Origin: Enchytraeus crypticus
Lineage: Eukaryota; Annelida; Clitellata; Enchytraeida; Enchytraeidae
Direction: 5' to 3'
Assembly: GCA_905160935.1 (NCBI GenBank)
Contig: CAJHZI010000474.1
Location: forward strand, 124,001 to 188,000
Length of the DNA stretch: 64,000 nucleotides
Of the stretch, positions 24,155 to 37,600 are shown piece by piece (the first letter of the stretch is position 1; the number at the start of each line of letters is the position of its first letter). The notes beneath the pieces were generated by a model. The model was not told where the DNA came from and searched no databases. It saw only the letters and a list, made by a program, of their open reading frames with translations. Made by a program: the position numbers and the translations under genes.

Positions 24155-24650
24155 TACAATGGAAATGTGGATTTGGAGAAGAATGGAGAGGATTAGCGGG
24201 ACCCAAAAGGTTAGAAATGAGGAAGTCCTGGAGAGAGTTGGCACAGATAAACAGTTGATAAATGTATTAAGAAATAGGAAGAAGAGATGGATAGGACATA
24301 TTCTAAGGGGGGAAGGTCTATTGAAAGAGGTCATGGAAGGAAAAAGAGGCAGGGGCAGGCCGAGATTAGGTATGTTAGATGATTTAAAGACCAACTATAT
24401 GTAGAAATGAAGAGGAAGGCGGAAGACAGAGAAGAGTGGAGGCGTTATGTACCATGGACCTGCCAGTAGGCAGTGCACTAAGAGAATTATACTACTAACT
24501 TTTTTAGGCAGGTCCATGGTTTACAACGCCTCCACTCTTCTCTGTCTTCCGCTTTCATCGGACGTTAAGAGGAAAGGGGAAAACAGAAAAAAGTGGAGGC
24601 GTTATATACCATGGACGTGCCAGTGGGCAGTGCACTAAAGAGAGAGAGAC
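24155..24650. mobile_element. LINE family A 3' ends, one inverted between two direct
   Basis: 24155-24480 (+) encodes MWIWRRMERISGTQKV, LINVLRNRKKRWIGHILRG and RGRGRPRLGMLDDLKT; 24495-24562 is the terminal block inverted; 24563-24650 is a further direct terminal block ending gtgcactaaagagagagaga. Confidence 0.85.
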
Positions 24651-24659
24651 TAGTTAATT

Positions 24660-25090
24660 AATTTAATTAGTGAGATTACTTGTACTTAGCTATCCTGTTT
24701 TGTAATTCGTTATTGCACGCTCTAAGCTATCTAATCGTTCTTCCCAGCATACTGCACCGCAGATCTGGAATTCTCTTCCTTCCAGTCGTCTGAAGTCTTC
24801 GTTTGAATAATATAGACTATAGGTATTTGCTTTCCTAAGTGCAGTTCCACAGACAGTTGAAGTCCTTCCTTTTCCATTTCTCATTTCCATCTCGCTTGTC
24901 CATTCGGTGTCCGTGAGTTGCGTCCTGAACATAAACTTCCTTTTCTCTAAAATTCCCTTAGTCTTTGGACTGATTTACTGGATTTTATATTTCATCATTT
25001 TAGACGTTTTTCTCACTGACTTAGATTTGTCTTAATAGTGTTTGATGTTGTTTTGGATGACAGTAGCACTCTAATTGTTGTTGTGTTATG
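24660..25090 (+). mobile_element. LINE family B 3' end
   Basis: ccgcagatctggaattctct encodes the PQIWNSLP block; the tail has gacagtagcactctaattgt. Confidence 0.7.
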
Positions 25091-25249
25091 CACTTCTATG
25101 CACTGATAGCCTATATTACAATACAAACTAGCATGTCATAAATTCTACAGCGGAGTCACTTGATGTGCTCTAGTCACAACTGATTTTACTAAAAAGTGTA
25201 AAAAGTAGGCCTACTACTGGCCGTCTACATATTAGTAAATGTTTAAACA

Positions 25250-25490
25250 TAAACATAAACATAACGGCACACTGGGTCAGGAAGAACAGATATATATCGT
25301 CAGCCCTATGTCATTTACTCTCAACAATATAATCAATAAATTCCATTAACACATTAACATCATTTAACATAACTTAACGGTACACTGGATCAGGAAGCAC
25401 AGATGCTTGCTTAAGACCCATTTCCTCCTTCCTCTTCATGGTTATTACTAATCGTTGCCTTTTGATGGCGCATCAATTGTAGCTAGCGCA
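25250..25490 (-). mobile_element. 5S-derived SINE tails, two fragments
   Basis: aacggcacactgggtcagg at 25263 and a second tail from 25375 with cccatttcctccttcctctt and atggcgcatcaatt. The 5S part is absent. Confidence 0.65.
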
Positions 25491-25660
25491 GAAATCCTTT
25501 AAATCCTCTAACATTCCTAATCTCGGCCTGCCTCTGATCTGCCTCTGTTTCCGTTCATTCTGCCTGATAGCTATGACATCTTTTAGTAAACTCCCCCCAT
25601 CCCCTTAGAATATGTCCCTTTCTTCCCCTTTCTTCATCCTTTATCAGCTGCTTAGCTATG
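25490..25660 (-). mobile_element. LINE family A fragment
   Basis: ctaatctcggcctgcc and ctatgacatcttttagtaaa match family A read in reverse. From 25661 to 26384 no gene is seen. Confidence 0.65.
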
Positions 25661-26384
25661 TACATGTCAGTTAGCTTTCAAAGCATATGCCGTCAGTAGG
25701 CCTAATGGATGTAATTTTACGGGGCTATCACATTCCAGGTGATTTTCGGTCTTTAGCTGTTCCTGGTATTTCAGAACTATTATTACTACTGTACGCTGCG
25801 CAACGTCGATCGGTGGACACCATAGTAGCCTCTTCAACCACTGAATTTTATATCTAAATGACTTATATAATAATTATATTGTTTAATTAATGTGTATTTA
25901 TTTCCCATTCCTACCCTCATTTTATTGTTTAGTAGTCCATAATTTAATGCTTTTCTAATTGGAGTGTTTTCATTTAGTCTCATGGACGTATTACTGGACA
26001 TGCTCAATATGCGAAAGCTTAAAACTTTACGCTCAAATGCACTGCACACCAGCCACAGGTCCTACAGAATAATTATTGAAATACTTTTGAACTAAAAGTT
26101 ACTGAATGCTCGACTGACTTCAAAGGCTGCGTCAAGGCGAGTTCTATTTGCATAAGACTTCTGCGTGCGATGAAAAGCTGTGCAAACAAATGTGTATAAA
26201 GTGGAATATGCAAGGTTATCCAAGGAAATTGAGTTTTAAGCCTTCTATTGCACTCGGTGTACGGGCTAGTATGGAGTGTGTGATAGGAGGGGGTTAGGGA
26301 TACATTCTCCCCTTTGCTAAATTAAACTTTGTTTAGATTTCACTGCGGTCATCGATCATGACAGTCGAGAAAGTCCATTAAAAA

Positions 26385-26492
26385 GCTGGTAAAGCTAATA
26401 TTAACGTCAGTTTCCTCACTCGAAAGCGATACCAGTGACGGGCCAGCCCAGGATTTGAACCTCGTATATACTGATTTGCGGTCAAATATCTT
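26385..26492 (-). mobile_element. SINE family A, truncated
   Basis: 3' and B-box parts remain (gctggtaaagctaatatt to gatttgcggtc). The following bases to 27235 show nothing recognisable. Confidence 0.75.
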
Positions 26493-27214
26493 TCCTTTTC
26501 CGAAATCTTATGATGTGGGAAACTGAAAATGGAAAACGGAAATTGAAATAGAAATGGAAAAAGCTGTTGCTAAATAAGCTAAATCATCCAGTGGTATCAA
26601 TTAAAGCCGAGTGAGTGTCGATCATTCCTAATAAACACGAGACCATCGAATCTACTCCAGCCGAATCGCTTACAGTCTCTCTTAATACTGAGTCTGAAAA
26701 GAAGCAAATATAGGAGATGAGGCTTTATAAATACTCGTGCATAATCGCCGTAAACTGTAAATTACGACAAAGCGATATTTAATTGTGTACATGTTTTTTA
26801 ACACCCTAGAATCGACTTTGAGGACAAAAGTACCCCACCAGTCTTAATGAGGGATCTATGTGTATATTGACGCTCACTTCCTAGTTGGGCTACTGACTGG
26901 TTTGAGATTTTATTTACACGCAAAAAACATAGCGTATAGTGCCTACTAGTCAATCATTAGCAAACTAGTAAGAGTTTCAGAATTCTTTAAAGTTTTACAT
27001 GTACTTTAGCTTTTAATTATCCATCTTAAGGGGATATCATTGAATGCTTAGATGCCGGCTATTGTTTGAATTAGATAGCTTACATTAGATACACGTACTC
27101 ATATTTTACAGATATTCGGAGGGAAATCTCAAATTACAATAAATATAAAATTAAAAAAAATAAACAATAATAAAACAAATAGAAATAAAATATATATATT
27201 GGCCATATATATAT

Positions 27215-27235
<21 letters not shown>

Positions 27236-27291
<56 letters not shown>

Positions 27292-27459
27292 TCATCATCA
27301 TCATCATCATAATCATCATCATCTTCATCATCATCATCATCATATTCCCTTAAATCCCAGTTAAACTAGGGTCGGGATACGAATAGACTGTCTCAAATCC
27401 TCTCTGTCCTACATCATATCATCCATCCGTCAATCCCTATTTGAGTTTTTCTATTCTTT

Positions 27460-27510
<51 letters not shown>
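27236..27510 (-). repeat. AT microsatellites around a family F 3' end
   Basis: AT runs at 27239-27288 and 27471-27507 flank a CAT run and ctagggtcgggatacgaata, the reverse of the family F end seen at 38950-39018. Confidence 0.75.
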
Positions 27511-27683
27511 TGTAGGTCTACATGTACGCCCACTATACTATGTATGAGATATAAGAAGTTTGATTTGTTAACTACCTATATCTCATATCTTATAACGCTC
27601 AGAAATTTTAATTTTACTTTGAATGTTATTTGTTATTTTCAGCGAACTTTATTGCAGTAACATTTTCTTAGACTACTTTTGCT

Positions 27684-27720
27684 ATGAATAGATCGATTAT
27701 CTTCCTAATAGTCTTATATG
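27684..27720 (+). CDS. plexin-like gene, exon 1
   Basis: ATG at 27684 encodes MNRSIIFLIVLY and ends phase 1 before gtaagtc. The hydrophobic core suits a signal peptide. The upstream ttttcag at 27641 could be an acceptor for a leader exon. Confidence 0.65.
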
Positions 27721-30700
27721 GTAAGTCTTCTAATAAGCATTCATTCATATTGATATTCTTTGCTGAAGATATTTTTTCTTAAATTTGCTACATATCGTTA
27801 TCAAATCATCCAATAGAACCGCGGACCACTCAATCAACAAGAATTTAACGTCCTTTTCCTCGCCATAAGGCTATGTCAGGGACTTCTCTTGCGGACTTTA
27901 CACGAACATGCGCCAAAGCACCACGCGATGACGACGGAGTACACAGAGACCTCAAGAGAAAGCGAGATCGAAACAGCACAAGTCTAAAATACAGGGCAAG
28001 CGGGTCAAAATTTAGACCAAGCATCTACCTCTGTCAGTCAGTGAGTAAAATAGAAGAACCTCAACATGTCTATGTCGTAAAATATACATGCAAATTTTAG
28101 ATCTCAAAATTCTTGAGCCGTTTGACGAACGAGCAAAATTTTCAATGCTAGGACCAGCTAATAGAAATGCTAACCCTGTGACAATAAAATTTATAGAAAT
28201 ATTGTGAGGGTGTTTACTGTTGTCTGAAACCTCTTCAAACGATTTTTATGATCGCAAGAGAATACGTTTGCATATAGGCTACATATAATGATGATCTTTT
28301 GAAAATTAATTCGAGTAAGGTTTCAAGAATGTGAATTGACTGTGTATTTTATTTAGATATTAAAGTCTTATGGTGCAAAAATTATAAGTTTAAAGCTTAG
28401 CCGACTCTAAAGCAGAGCATATGATCATTATAGCCTCCAAATCTCCAACTATATTACAAACAGATTGAAAGAAAATATACGAAAGGGAATTTCTGAATTC
28501 GTACTGAGCAGTCAAAAAATCCATCATTCTACCTACCAGGCTAAAGAAACAGCTAAAATAGCCTACTAGAAATTATTGCTCGGCAATGTATTTAGCGGTA
28601 ACTATGTATTTATAGTAATACTTATATAACTAAGTATTAATAAATAAAGAAATTAAATATTTAATTAAATTTAGAATATAAATACATAGTATAATAACTA
28701 CGTATTTATTGTAAAACTTACTTTAGAGCGATCTAGCATCCCTTCTCGCAGCAAGCTCTCCAAGCGCTTCTTCCAGCACACTGCTCCTCAGATCTGGAAT
28801 TCTCTTCCTGCCACCCTACGCACCCCCTCATATTCTCATGATCATCCTTTCCTTCCATACGAACAGTTTCATAGACGGTTGAAAGCTTTTCTCTTTGACC
28901 TCTCCTAATCATCCATTACACAGGAACTGAGACCAACACGCAAACCTCCATTCCACTAGTACCCTTCCTCGAACCGACGTCCCGGATTTTGGCTTGCACC
29001 GTTTATGGACTCCACACTCTGCTCATCGGATTTGATTTTGTACCACAGTGCTCATTGTTGTTATAGACGACAGTAGCACTCTAATTCTGTTGTTTTTGTT
29101 GTTGTTGTAATACTAATAAAGCTTTTTATGTTTTTCGCAGGCTATCTCTCAGGACTCAGAATTGGTAAGATGGTTTTCTAGAATTTGGATGAAGTAGAGA
29201 ACTGTACGAAACAGATACAGCCTGCTAGTAGATAGGCCTATATAGGCCTACCTTAGGCCTGTGTACATGTATATAGGCCTATGAATTTATGAGCGGAGAG
29301 AGGGTGAGAGAGAGAGAGAGAAATAGAGAGAAATAAAATATAACAACACTAGTTAGGGATAATGAAATAAATGACAATTATTAGTTGCCATCTGAAGCCA
29401 TAGTCATTTATAGAAACAACTTTAAATAAGAATAAGTTGCTGTAATGTTAACTGCAAACTGATGATATAAAAGTAAACCGTTCGACTTTTGAGTCAAAGA
29501 CAAAATTCATATAGACAAATAGGCCTATGCACGTGCATATGTTTAATTATATTATGGTACAATATCATTGAATCTGAAAACAAGGATATATGGGAATAGG
29601 CCTATAGTCTACGCATATTTTAACTCCACCTGGCGCTGAATTTAATGTAATTTTTCTTTGGGATGTTAAATTAAATAAGAATAACATTAATCTACGAAAT
29701 ATCTGCTGTGTTCACGTCTATGCCCAATGAATGTGAAATTGTGGAAATAGCGTTCAAATCTTTCACCATTTAAAACATCGTTGAACCTACTGTCTTTTAA
29801 CGTTAAATACATACGTGAAAATAATTTTTATCTAGATAGATAAATTACTTTTATATGCGAGTGTACCCTAGTAACTATACTCTCGATCAAATTTTGTCAA
29901 TTTTAACGTCAACGTTCTAATAGGCCTACATGTATATACAGATTGTAGTCCTATTTGCATAGCCTACGTAGCCTACATACATAAATATACAGACTGGGGG
30001 AAAAAAATAGTCTACTAGCGAAATCTCAACAACTTCAAGAAAACTCAAAATATCTTTGCTAAATTTTCGGAGCTTCTATGGGAGGATTTCTACGTATATC
30101 CTGCATATTTTGTCAAAATATTTTCAGTAGTTATGAAATTACAGCTTTTCTACGAAAAAAGTGCAAAAATCAATTTCAACAAGCCTTTTCGAAATGTCAG
30201 TCGTTCCTTTTTATGAAAATAACGACACTGAAAAGAGTCGTTTACTTAAGTGGTGGAGTATAAGCCTACACTACCTTGATAGCTGCTCCAATAGAAGATG
30301 CTTAAAAGTCGTTCTTCTGTTAAAATTATTCCTAAATTTGGAAGAAAATTTCCGTACTTTTGTTTAAATGAGCCCTGTTAAAATTGATTTTAACACTTTT
30401 TCCGGAGAAACGCTGTATTTCTTTTAATTCTGAGTATATTTTCACCAAATTTGCAGGATATACGCAGATCTTCCTCCTTTAAAAGCTTCGAAAATTTTGC
30501 AAAATTATTTTCAGCTTTGCTGTAGTTATTAAGACTTTTGGTAAAATTTGCCTTGTTAAAATTGATTTCTGCACTTTTTTCGTAGAAACGCTGTAATTTT
30601 TTTATTGTCCAAGAGATTTTAGATTTTCAGATTAGATCAGATTTGCAGGCTATATGTAGAAATTCCTCCTCTAGAAGCTCCAGAAATTTTGTACAAATAT

Positions 30701-31651
30701 TTTGAGTTTTTTGAAGTTATTGAAATTTCGCTAGGGGATTATTTTTTTGCCCCAGTCTGTATATATATAAATATATATAAGTTTAGTTTCTGAATTTTTT
30801 AGCTTTTATTTTACATTTTAGTTTAATTTAGTTTACATTTAGTTAGCATGTTAGTTTAGTTAAGTTTGCATTTAGTTTACATTTTAGTTTACATTTAGTT
30901 TACAATTAGTTTACATTTTTGTTTACACTTAATTTCCATACATTTAGCCTACTTTATGATTTTACTGCACTCTGATGCTCACAGGAATGTTTAATAATTT
31001 AATATTGATTTAATTAAAAGACGTTAATTTTGCTGCATCACGGTTGTTTGGACTGGCAGTCCTTTTTATCTCTTAAATACTTGTTGCCCATACTTTGAAC
31101 GACGAGATCCTTCATAATTGTTAGATAATAGATATACATCATTTAATTATAGATTATTGATCACGGGACCTGCACCGTTTAGGATCTTTTTCTTTCTCTT
31201 CAGCACATGTTTTTCAGATCGTTTGGGGTGAATCGATTTGTAGTGACATATGATGTGGGGACGTAACTGACATCATCCTTGAATGAGGAATGGACGATAA
31301 ACCTTTAGTATTATTATTATTATTTTTTTTTTTATTTTTTATTTTTTTATTTATACCCCGGTGTAAAGAACCTGGGATTTGATAAAAACGATTCAAGCAA
31401 TACGTGCTGAATCGCCGCCCGGCTACTCGAGGTCATCAATCGGCTTAAAAGAATTGTTGAAGCAGACTGCATGAAATCTTTGCAAAGTCATGGAAAGCCT
31501 TTGCCAAAGAAAAGATGTCTCTCGCTTATCGCCGGTTTGCTCTGTGATAAGTCTGCCTATGCCATTGATAAAGTCAACTCGTTCGGGATTCATCGGGCCC
31601 ATGGTTTCAATGACAACCGGAACAACTTCATATCCTGAGGACAGATCTCGG

Positions 31652-31692
<41 letters not shown>

Positions 31693-34600
31693 GTTATTAT
31701 TGATGACTGAGCGAGTGATTGGTTAATTGATTGATACCTGAACACAGTTAAATCACAGACTTGCTCCTCAGGATGTGAGGCCTGTGGCACATCACCCAGT
31801 CCTACCGCTCCCTGCTCTAAATGCTATCCGCTCCATGGACTTGATGGATCTGGAAGATGTATCCGTAAGTGTCCAACTTTTTTCTCTGTCATTTAACTCA
31901 ACAAAAGCGACTGTCTTCATGTAACGATAATAATATTAATATTTTGTTAACGTAACGTTTTCACGAGAATGGGTAGACCTATTACTATGGAATGGTGGGT
32001 TATGGTTATGGTATTTTAGCTACCGAAACCACGCCTGTTTTTCCAATCTTCGGCAGCAATGAGCAAAGTGGAAAACTGAATGAACCAGTACAGTTACATT
32101 TAGACACATCTATTTCTAATGTGGTTTAACGTCAAGATCAGAAGCCTGAAGGGCTTCTCTTCAAGGTGCCACGTGCACCGTTGTACAGTGAAAGATGAGT
32201 GTCTGAGATTTTACTCTTATCAGCTCTACCAGGCATTGATCCCAGGACCTCAGGAACATCCATTTAAAACATTATGCTATTGCCTATCGCGCTTACACAC
32301 TGAGCCACCGATACATTCTCGCATATGCCTTTGTTGAGCGTGTGCGAGAATGTATCGGTGGCTCAGTGTGTAAGCGCGATATTAATTGATTGATTGTCAG
32401 CCTGTAGTTCAGGGAACTCTGGGTGTCTGTTATGTACAAACACCTCAGTGTGTGACACTTGCTCCAGTAACAGTCAGGGTCCGGATAATAATGGATTAAA
32501 CACCTGCAGTGGTGAGTGTTGGATGCTCTCTCTCTCTCTCTCTCTCTATTAGTGCACTGCCTACGGGCAGGTCCATATTATATTACGCTTATACATAACT
32601 CTATCTTCCATTTTCCTTTTCATGTATACGAGAGGATCTTTAAACCATCTACATGTAGCTACAGCATTCCTTTTGATAAACCATTATTCTTGGGGGGTAT
32701 TTAGCTTATGACGAGGTGGACCCCTATGCCTTCCTTCGCTCTGACTAACATTTGCGGGGCAGAGGCGTAATTCCCTGAGAACACCATCCTATTTACCTGT
32801 ATTGGAGATATTATTGGATATTAAATATTAATTCCAGCGGTTACAGTGCGCTTGAGAGCTTGGGTAACTGTCATAATTTTTCGACCCCCTTTAATTTATT
32901 TATAGTTCTCCTAGTCTCCTAGTATCTAATATGAGTTCCTAGCAGGGCAACAAACCTTGCAAAAAATGAGAGCTTGGACTACCTTAACTACTGAATCTCT
33001 CTCTCTCTTTTAGTACATTGCCTACTGGCAGGTCCATGGTACATAACGCCTCCACTCTTCTCTGTCTTCCGATTTCATTCAATGCCTTCTTCTTCATTTC
33101 CACATATGCGTGGGTTTTCAAATTATCTAACATACCTAATCTCGGCTTGACCTTGCTTCTTTTTCCTTCCATTCTATCTTCTATAACCTCTTTTAATAGA
33201 CCTTCTCCCCTTAGAATGTGTCCTATCCATCTCTTCTTCCTATTTCTTAATACATTTATCAACTTTCTATCTGTACCAACTCTCTCCAGAACTTCCTCAT
33301 TTGTAACCTTTTGAGTCCAGCTAGTCCTCTCCATTCTTCTCCAAAGCCACATTTACAATACCTCCAGTTTCCTAATATGTTCCTTTCTTAAGGTCAATGT
33401 TTGAAATCCATACAATGGTGTGGTCCAAGGCCAGAGTTTTCATCACTGATTATATCTCATTTATGTCTCTGTGCAGTGACAGAGTTATTCAACTTTCGTC
33501 ACCATTCCCTAGGGGGAGACACGGAGAGACACTCCATTGAGATATCACCATCGCCACATTGGCCTCCTTTAGGCTACACGAGCCTCTTCGTCAGATAGCA
33601 GGCCTCAAAATTCCGACCCTCCAGTTAGAAATTTGTGGTTATGCCCCTGCCCAATGACTGATTGATTGAATGTTTGACATACGGTTTGATGAGCGAATTA
33701 TTATGATTGTTTGATCCATTGAAGAATTGATTAATGAATTGATTGATATCAATATTGAGTGATTTATTCAGTGATTAATTAGTTTAAAATCTGACGGATG
33801 GATAAATCAATTGAATGATCAATAGCTTAATGTATTAATTAATCGGTTGATTAATTGAATAATTGATGAATTGATAAATTGATTGATTGATTGATAGATG
33901 GATGGATTGGTTGATTGATTGATTGTTTGAATAATTGATAGGCTGATAATTTGTTTAGAAATTGTAAATCCTATTTAACTGCAGATTGCTCTAGCAACTG
34001 CGCATACTGTGGTACAAGTGGAGGCGGTAAGTGCGACGTGTGTAGCAGTGGATACACTCTGAACACGGCTAGACAGTGTCTTGGTAATTAGTATTCAGAT
34101 CTACATGTATGCCTTTCTTCTTTGGGCAATTCTACTTTTTATTTCTACTATCACCACGTTTTATTTCAACATTGCCACTGGCTGGATAATGTGGGTAAAA
34201 TATCCGACCACGGATCAGTATGTGCAAGATTTAAATCCTGGCCTAACCCGTCACTGATATATGCTTTCGATAGAAGAAACTGACGGTAACATCGGTTTTG
34301 CAGCTTTGTTTAGGGATTTCGTTGTTTCATCTAAATATATAAAGCTTCAATTCAACATTGCCCTATCCATTTCAACTCATCTTCTGTCTCTAACCTTTAT
34401 ATTAGGCTTCTACTTGTGTATTGTTCCCCGTGTTGTGATCGGGTGTGGTTGCACCATTGGAGAATAGGGAAATCGCAAACAATCTGCTACGTGTACGTAA
34501 GAGGCGACTAAGGCAAGAGCCGAGGGTGGCTAGAGGGGACCCACCTCACCATGAAATATTTTACCCAAGGATTAAATGGTAATTAATCTATCTAACTTAG

Positions 34601-37600
34601 GAAGGCAAAAGGAAACCACCTCAAAAGACATACTTTTCTCAAGCTATAGGCCACATAAGTTATGAATAAGGCATAGACTTTGTGAAGGGATTGACTAGTT
34701 GAACTAAGAAGTGCTCTTATGGTGCGAGAAAACAACTTTGAGTATGAATATTTGCCTTGAACCGGCCACTTGGCAGTGCACTGAAGAAGATGTAGATTGT
34801 AAACTGCCTCACTGTGAATTTGAGCAGCCTCGCAGATCCGGGTCTCTCTTACTTCCAATCAATCAATCAATCAATCAATAAGAATTAAACGTCCGGTTCC
34901 TCGCCATAAGGCAATGTCAGGTACGTCTCTTGCAGACTCTACACAAGCAGGCGCCAAAGCACCACACTATGACCATTCATCGTGTGGTCCAACTTGCAAC
35001 ACGAAGCACCAGACTTCCATTCATCAGAACTCTACTTCCTCGTGCCGGAAGTTGCGTGTGCTCCTTCCAACATGTATGCAGCAAAGTGCATACATAATTT
35101 ACAGCCAAATCTATTAATTTCATATCTATCGTTATTTTGGATATGAGTAATTGCAGTTTTTGTACCGTGAACTGTTTTATTGTAATTGTAGCCTTTGTAG
35201 GCATGCGTCAGATCCTTCGGACCTGTTTGTCAATTTTTCACATCGTTCTATGCATGGTGTACAGTGTCATTGTGATTTTTGTGAAAAATAAATATCACCA
35301 TTTAAGCCTGATGTTGTCATTGACGAAACTTATAACACTATGTTTCTTTGTTCGTAAATGTAGAGTTCACACATGACATACCGCATGTGCTACATAGTTT
35401 CCTTCCTTAGTTGCTGTTTTTGTAGTTTTGGTTATTTTCTCCTTTCCTTTCCATGGTCATTAGTAATCGTCACCTTTTGTTGGAGCATTAATTGCAGCCG
35501 CTGTTGATGCTGTTCTTGCTGTTGTTCAGCTTGTCCTACATATTGCTCTCAGTGTGACCCAAGCACCAGCAAATGTCTCTCCTGCAGTTCTGGCTATGAA
35601 TTAAGAACAGATGGAACGTGCGGAGGTAAGAGCAAACCTGGCATGAATAATATTTGAATGTATTTTAACTGGATTGTGTTCCATAGCTAGGGTGGGAGGA
35701 ACGCAAGTTAACTCAGTTCTCCTAGCTCACATTTTTTCTGAGGTGCGTTGCCCTGTTAAATGAATGTCTCAATAGCGTAGGGGTGACGTCATGAAGTTTT
35801 AAATGACAGATCCTGAGGTGAATTGAAACCTCGCGGGTTCGAATCCCAGCCGCGCTGATCTGAGAGTAAAATCTCGGACATTCACTGGACTGGCTACACG
35901 GAAAATGGTCTAAATTGCCTAACGGTTTAAACATGTGATATTAAAAAGTGATAGCTATCGACAGTGTTGATCAGTTCACTATAATGCGTGTTTACTTTTT
36001 TTACTTTTTAAGGAGCCAACAATAAATGTAGATATTAGGTGACGTGTTAGATATTACATGGGGCCCGAAAATTCAGAGCTTTCCCCTAGCTCTCAATTCC
36101 CACTTTAACCACTCATATATTTTGTATTGAATATCGAATATTGTGATAGCATTAGATAACACTGGCCCCAGCCAGTGTTATCTAATGCTATCTAGCACAT
36201 ATACGTGCTATCTACCTAGTGTTATCTGAGACCATTCATTTAATGTTATTTAACACATAGACGTGTTATCTATCTAGTGTTATCTAAGACCATATTGATC
36301 TAAAGTTATCTAACACATATACGTGTTATCTAACTAATTGGCTGGAGCCAGTGGCGATGTCGGTAAGATACTCGACCTCGGATCAGTATGTGCGGGTTCA
36401 AATCCTGGGCTCGCCCGTCACTGACATCGCTTTCGAGTGAGGAAGCTGACGTTAACATTAGCTTTACCGGTTTTTTTATGCTATCTGAGTCTATTGATCT
36501 AATGTAATGCAACACATATGGACCTTACATAAAAGGTGTTTACTTTAAAAAATCGAAAATTTATAAAAAAATTAAAAAATTAATATAAATTACTTTATAT
36601 ATTTTCTTTCGCTAGGAGGTGCCACCGTACAATCATAAACTTAATTGTTTTTAGGCAGGCAACTGCAACGTAATTTATCGTAAAAATGTTATATATCCTC
36701 TCTAGATAATCAATATAGACATATATTAAATGTAAATTAAGACATATGTTTATCATCATTTGATAGGCCTAAGTAATGGAAATATAATTTTTTTAAATAT
36801 TTAAAACACCATTCTGTTAGTAAATGACCTAAAACATAACAAATATATGGGAATATATAGAATATTGCCAGCTGGAAATATAAGCACACTCCCCTTCCCG
36901 CTCCCCCATTAGGCTTTGTTTATTATGTGAACAGAGTTACCGCTAGATATTATAAAAGGTCTATACGTGATATTCAACTTGTGTCATCTGAGTCCATTGA
37001 TCAAATGTTATTTGCCATCTTAGATTATACACTTTTTGTCCATTACATGACAATATGTACCTGAAGAGTTTGAAATCAAATTCTGCTGGATTTGCATTTC
37101 AGCGATAATTACTGATGCTCTGGAAGCTAGCACAGCAACAACAACAGCTAACACAGCAACAACAACAGCTAACACTGCAACAACAACAGCTAACACAGCA
37201 ACAACAACAGCAAACACCCAAACAAGAACAGCTAACACAGCAACAGCAACAGCTAACATAGCAACAACAACAGCTAACACAGCAACAACAACAGCTAACA
37301 CTGCAACAACAACAGCTAACACAGCAACAACAACAGCTAACACTGCAGCAACAACAGCTAACACAGCAACAACAACAGCAAACACCCAAACAAGAACAGC
37401 TAACACAGCAACAGCAACAGCTAACACAGCAACAGCAACAACTAACACAGCAACAACAACAGCTAACACAGCAACAACAATAGCAAACACCCAAACAAGA
37501 ACAGCTAACACAGCAACAGCTAACACAGCAACAACAACAGCTAACACAGCGACAACAACAGCTAACACAGCAACAACAACAGCAAACACCCAAACAAGAA

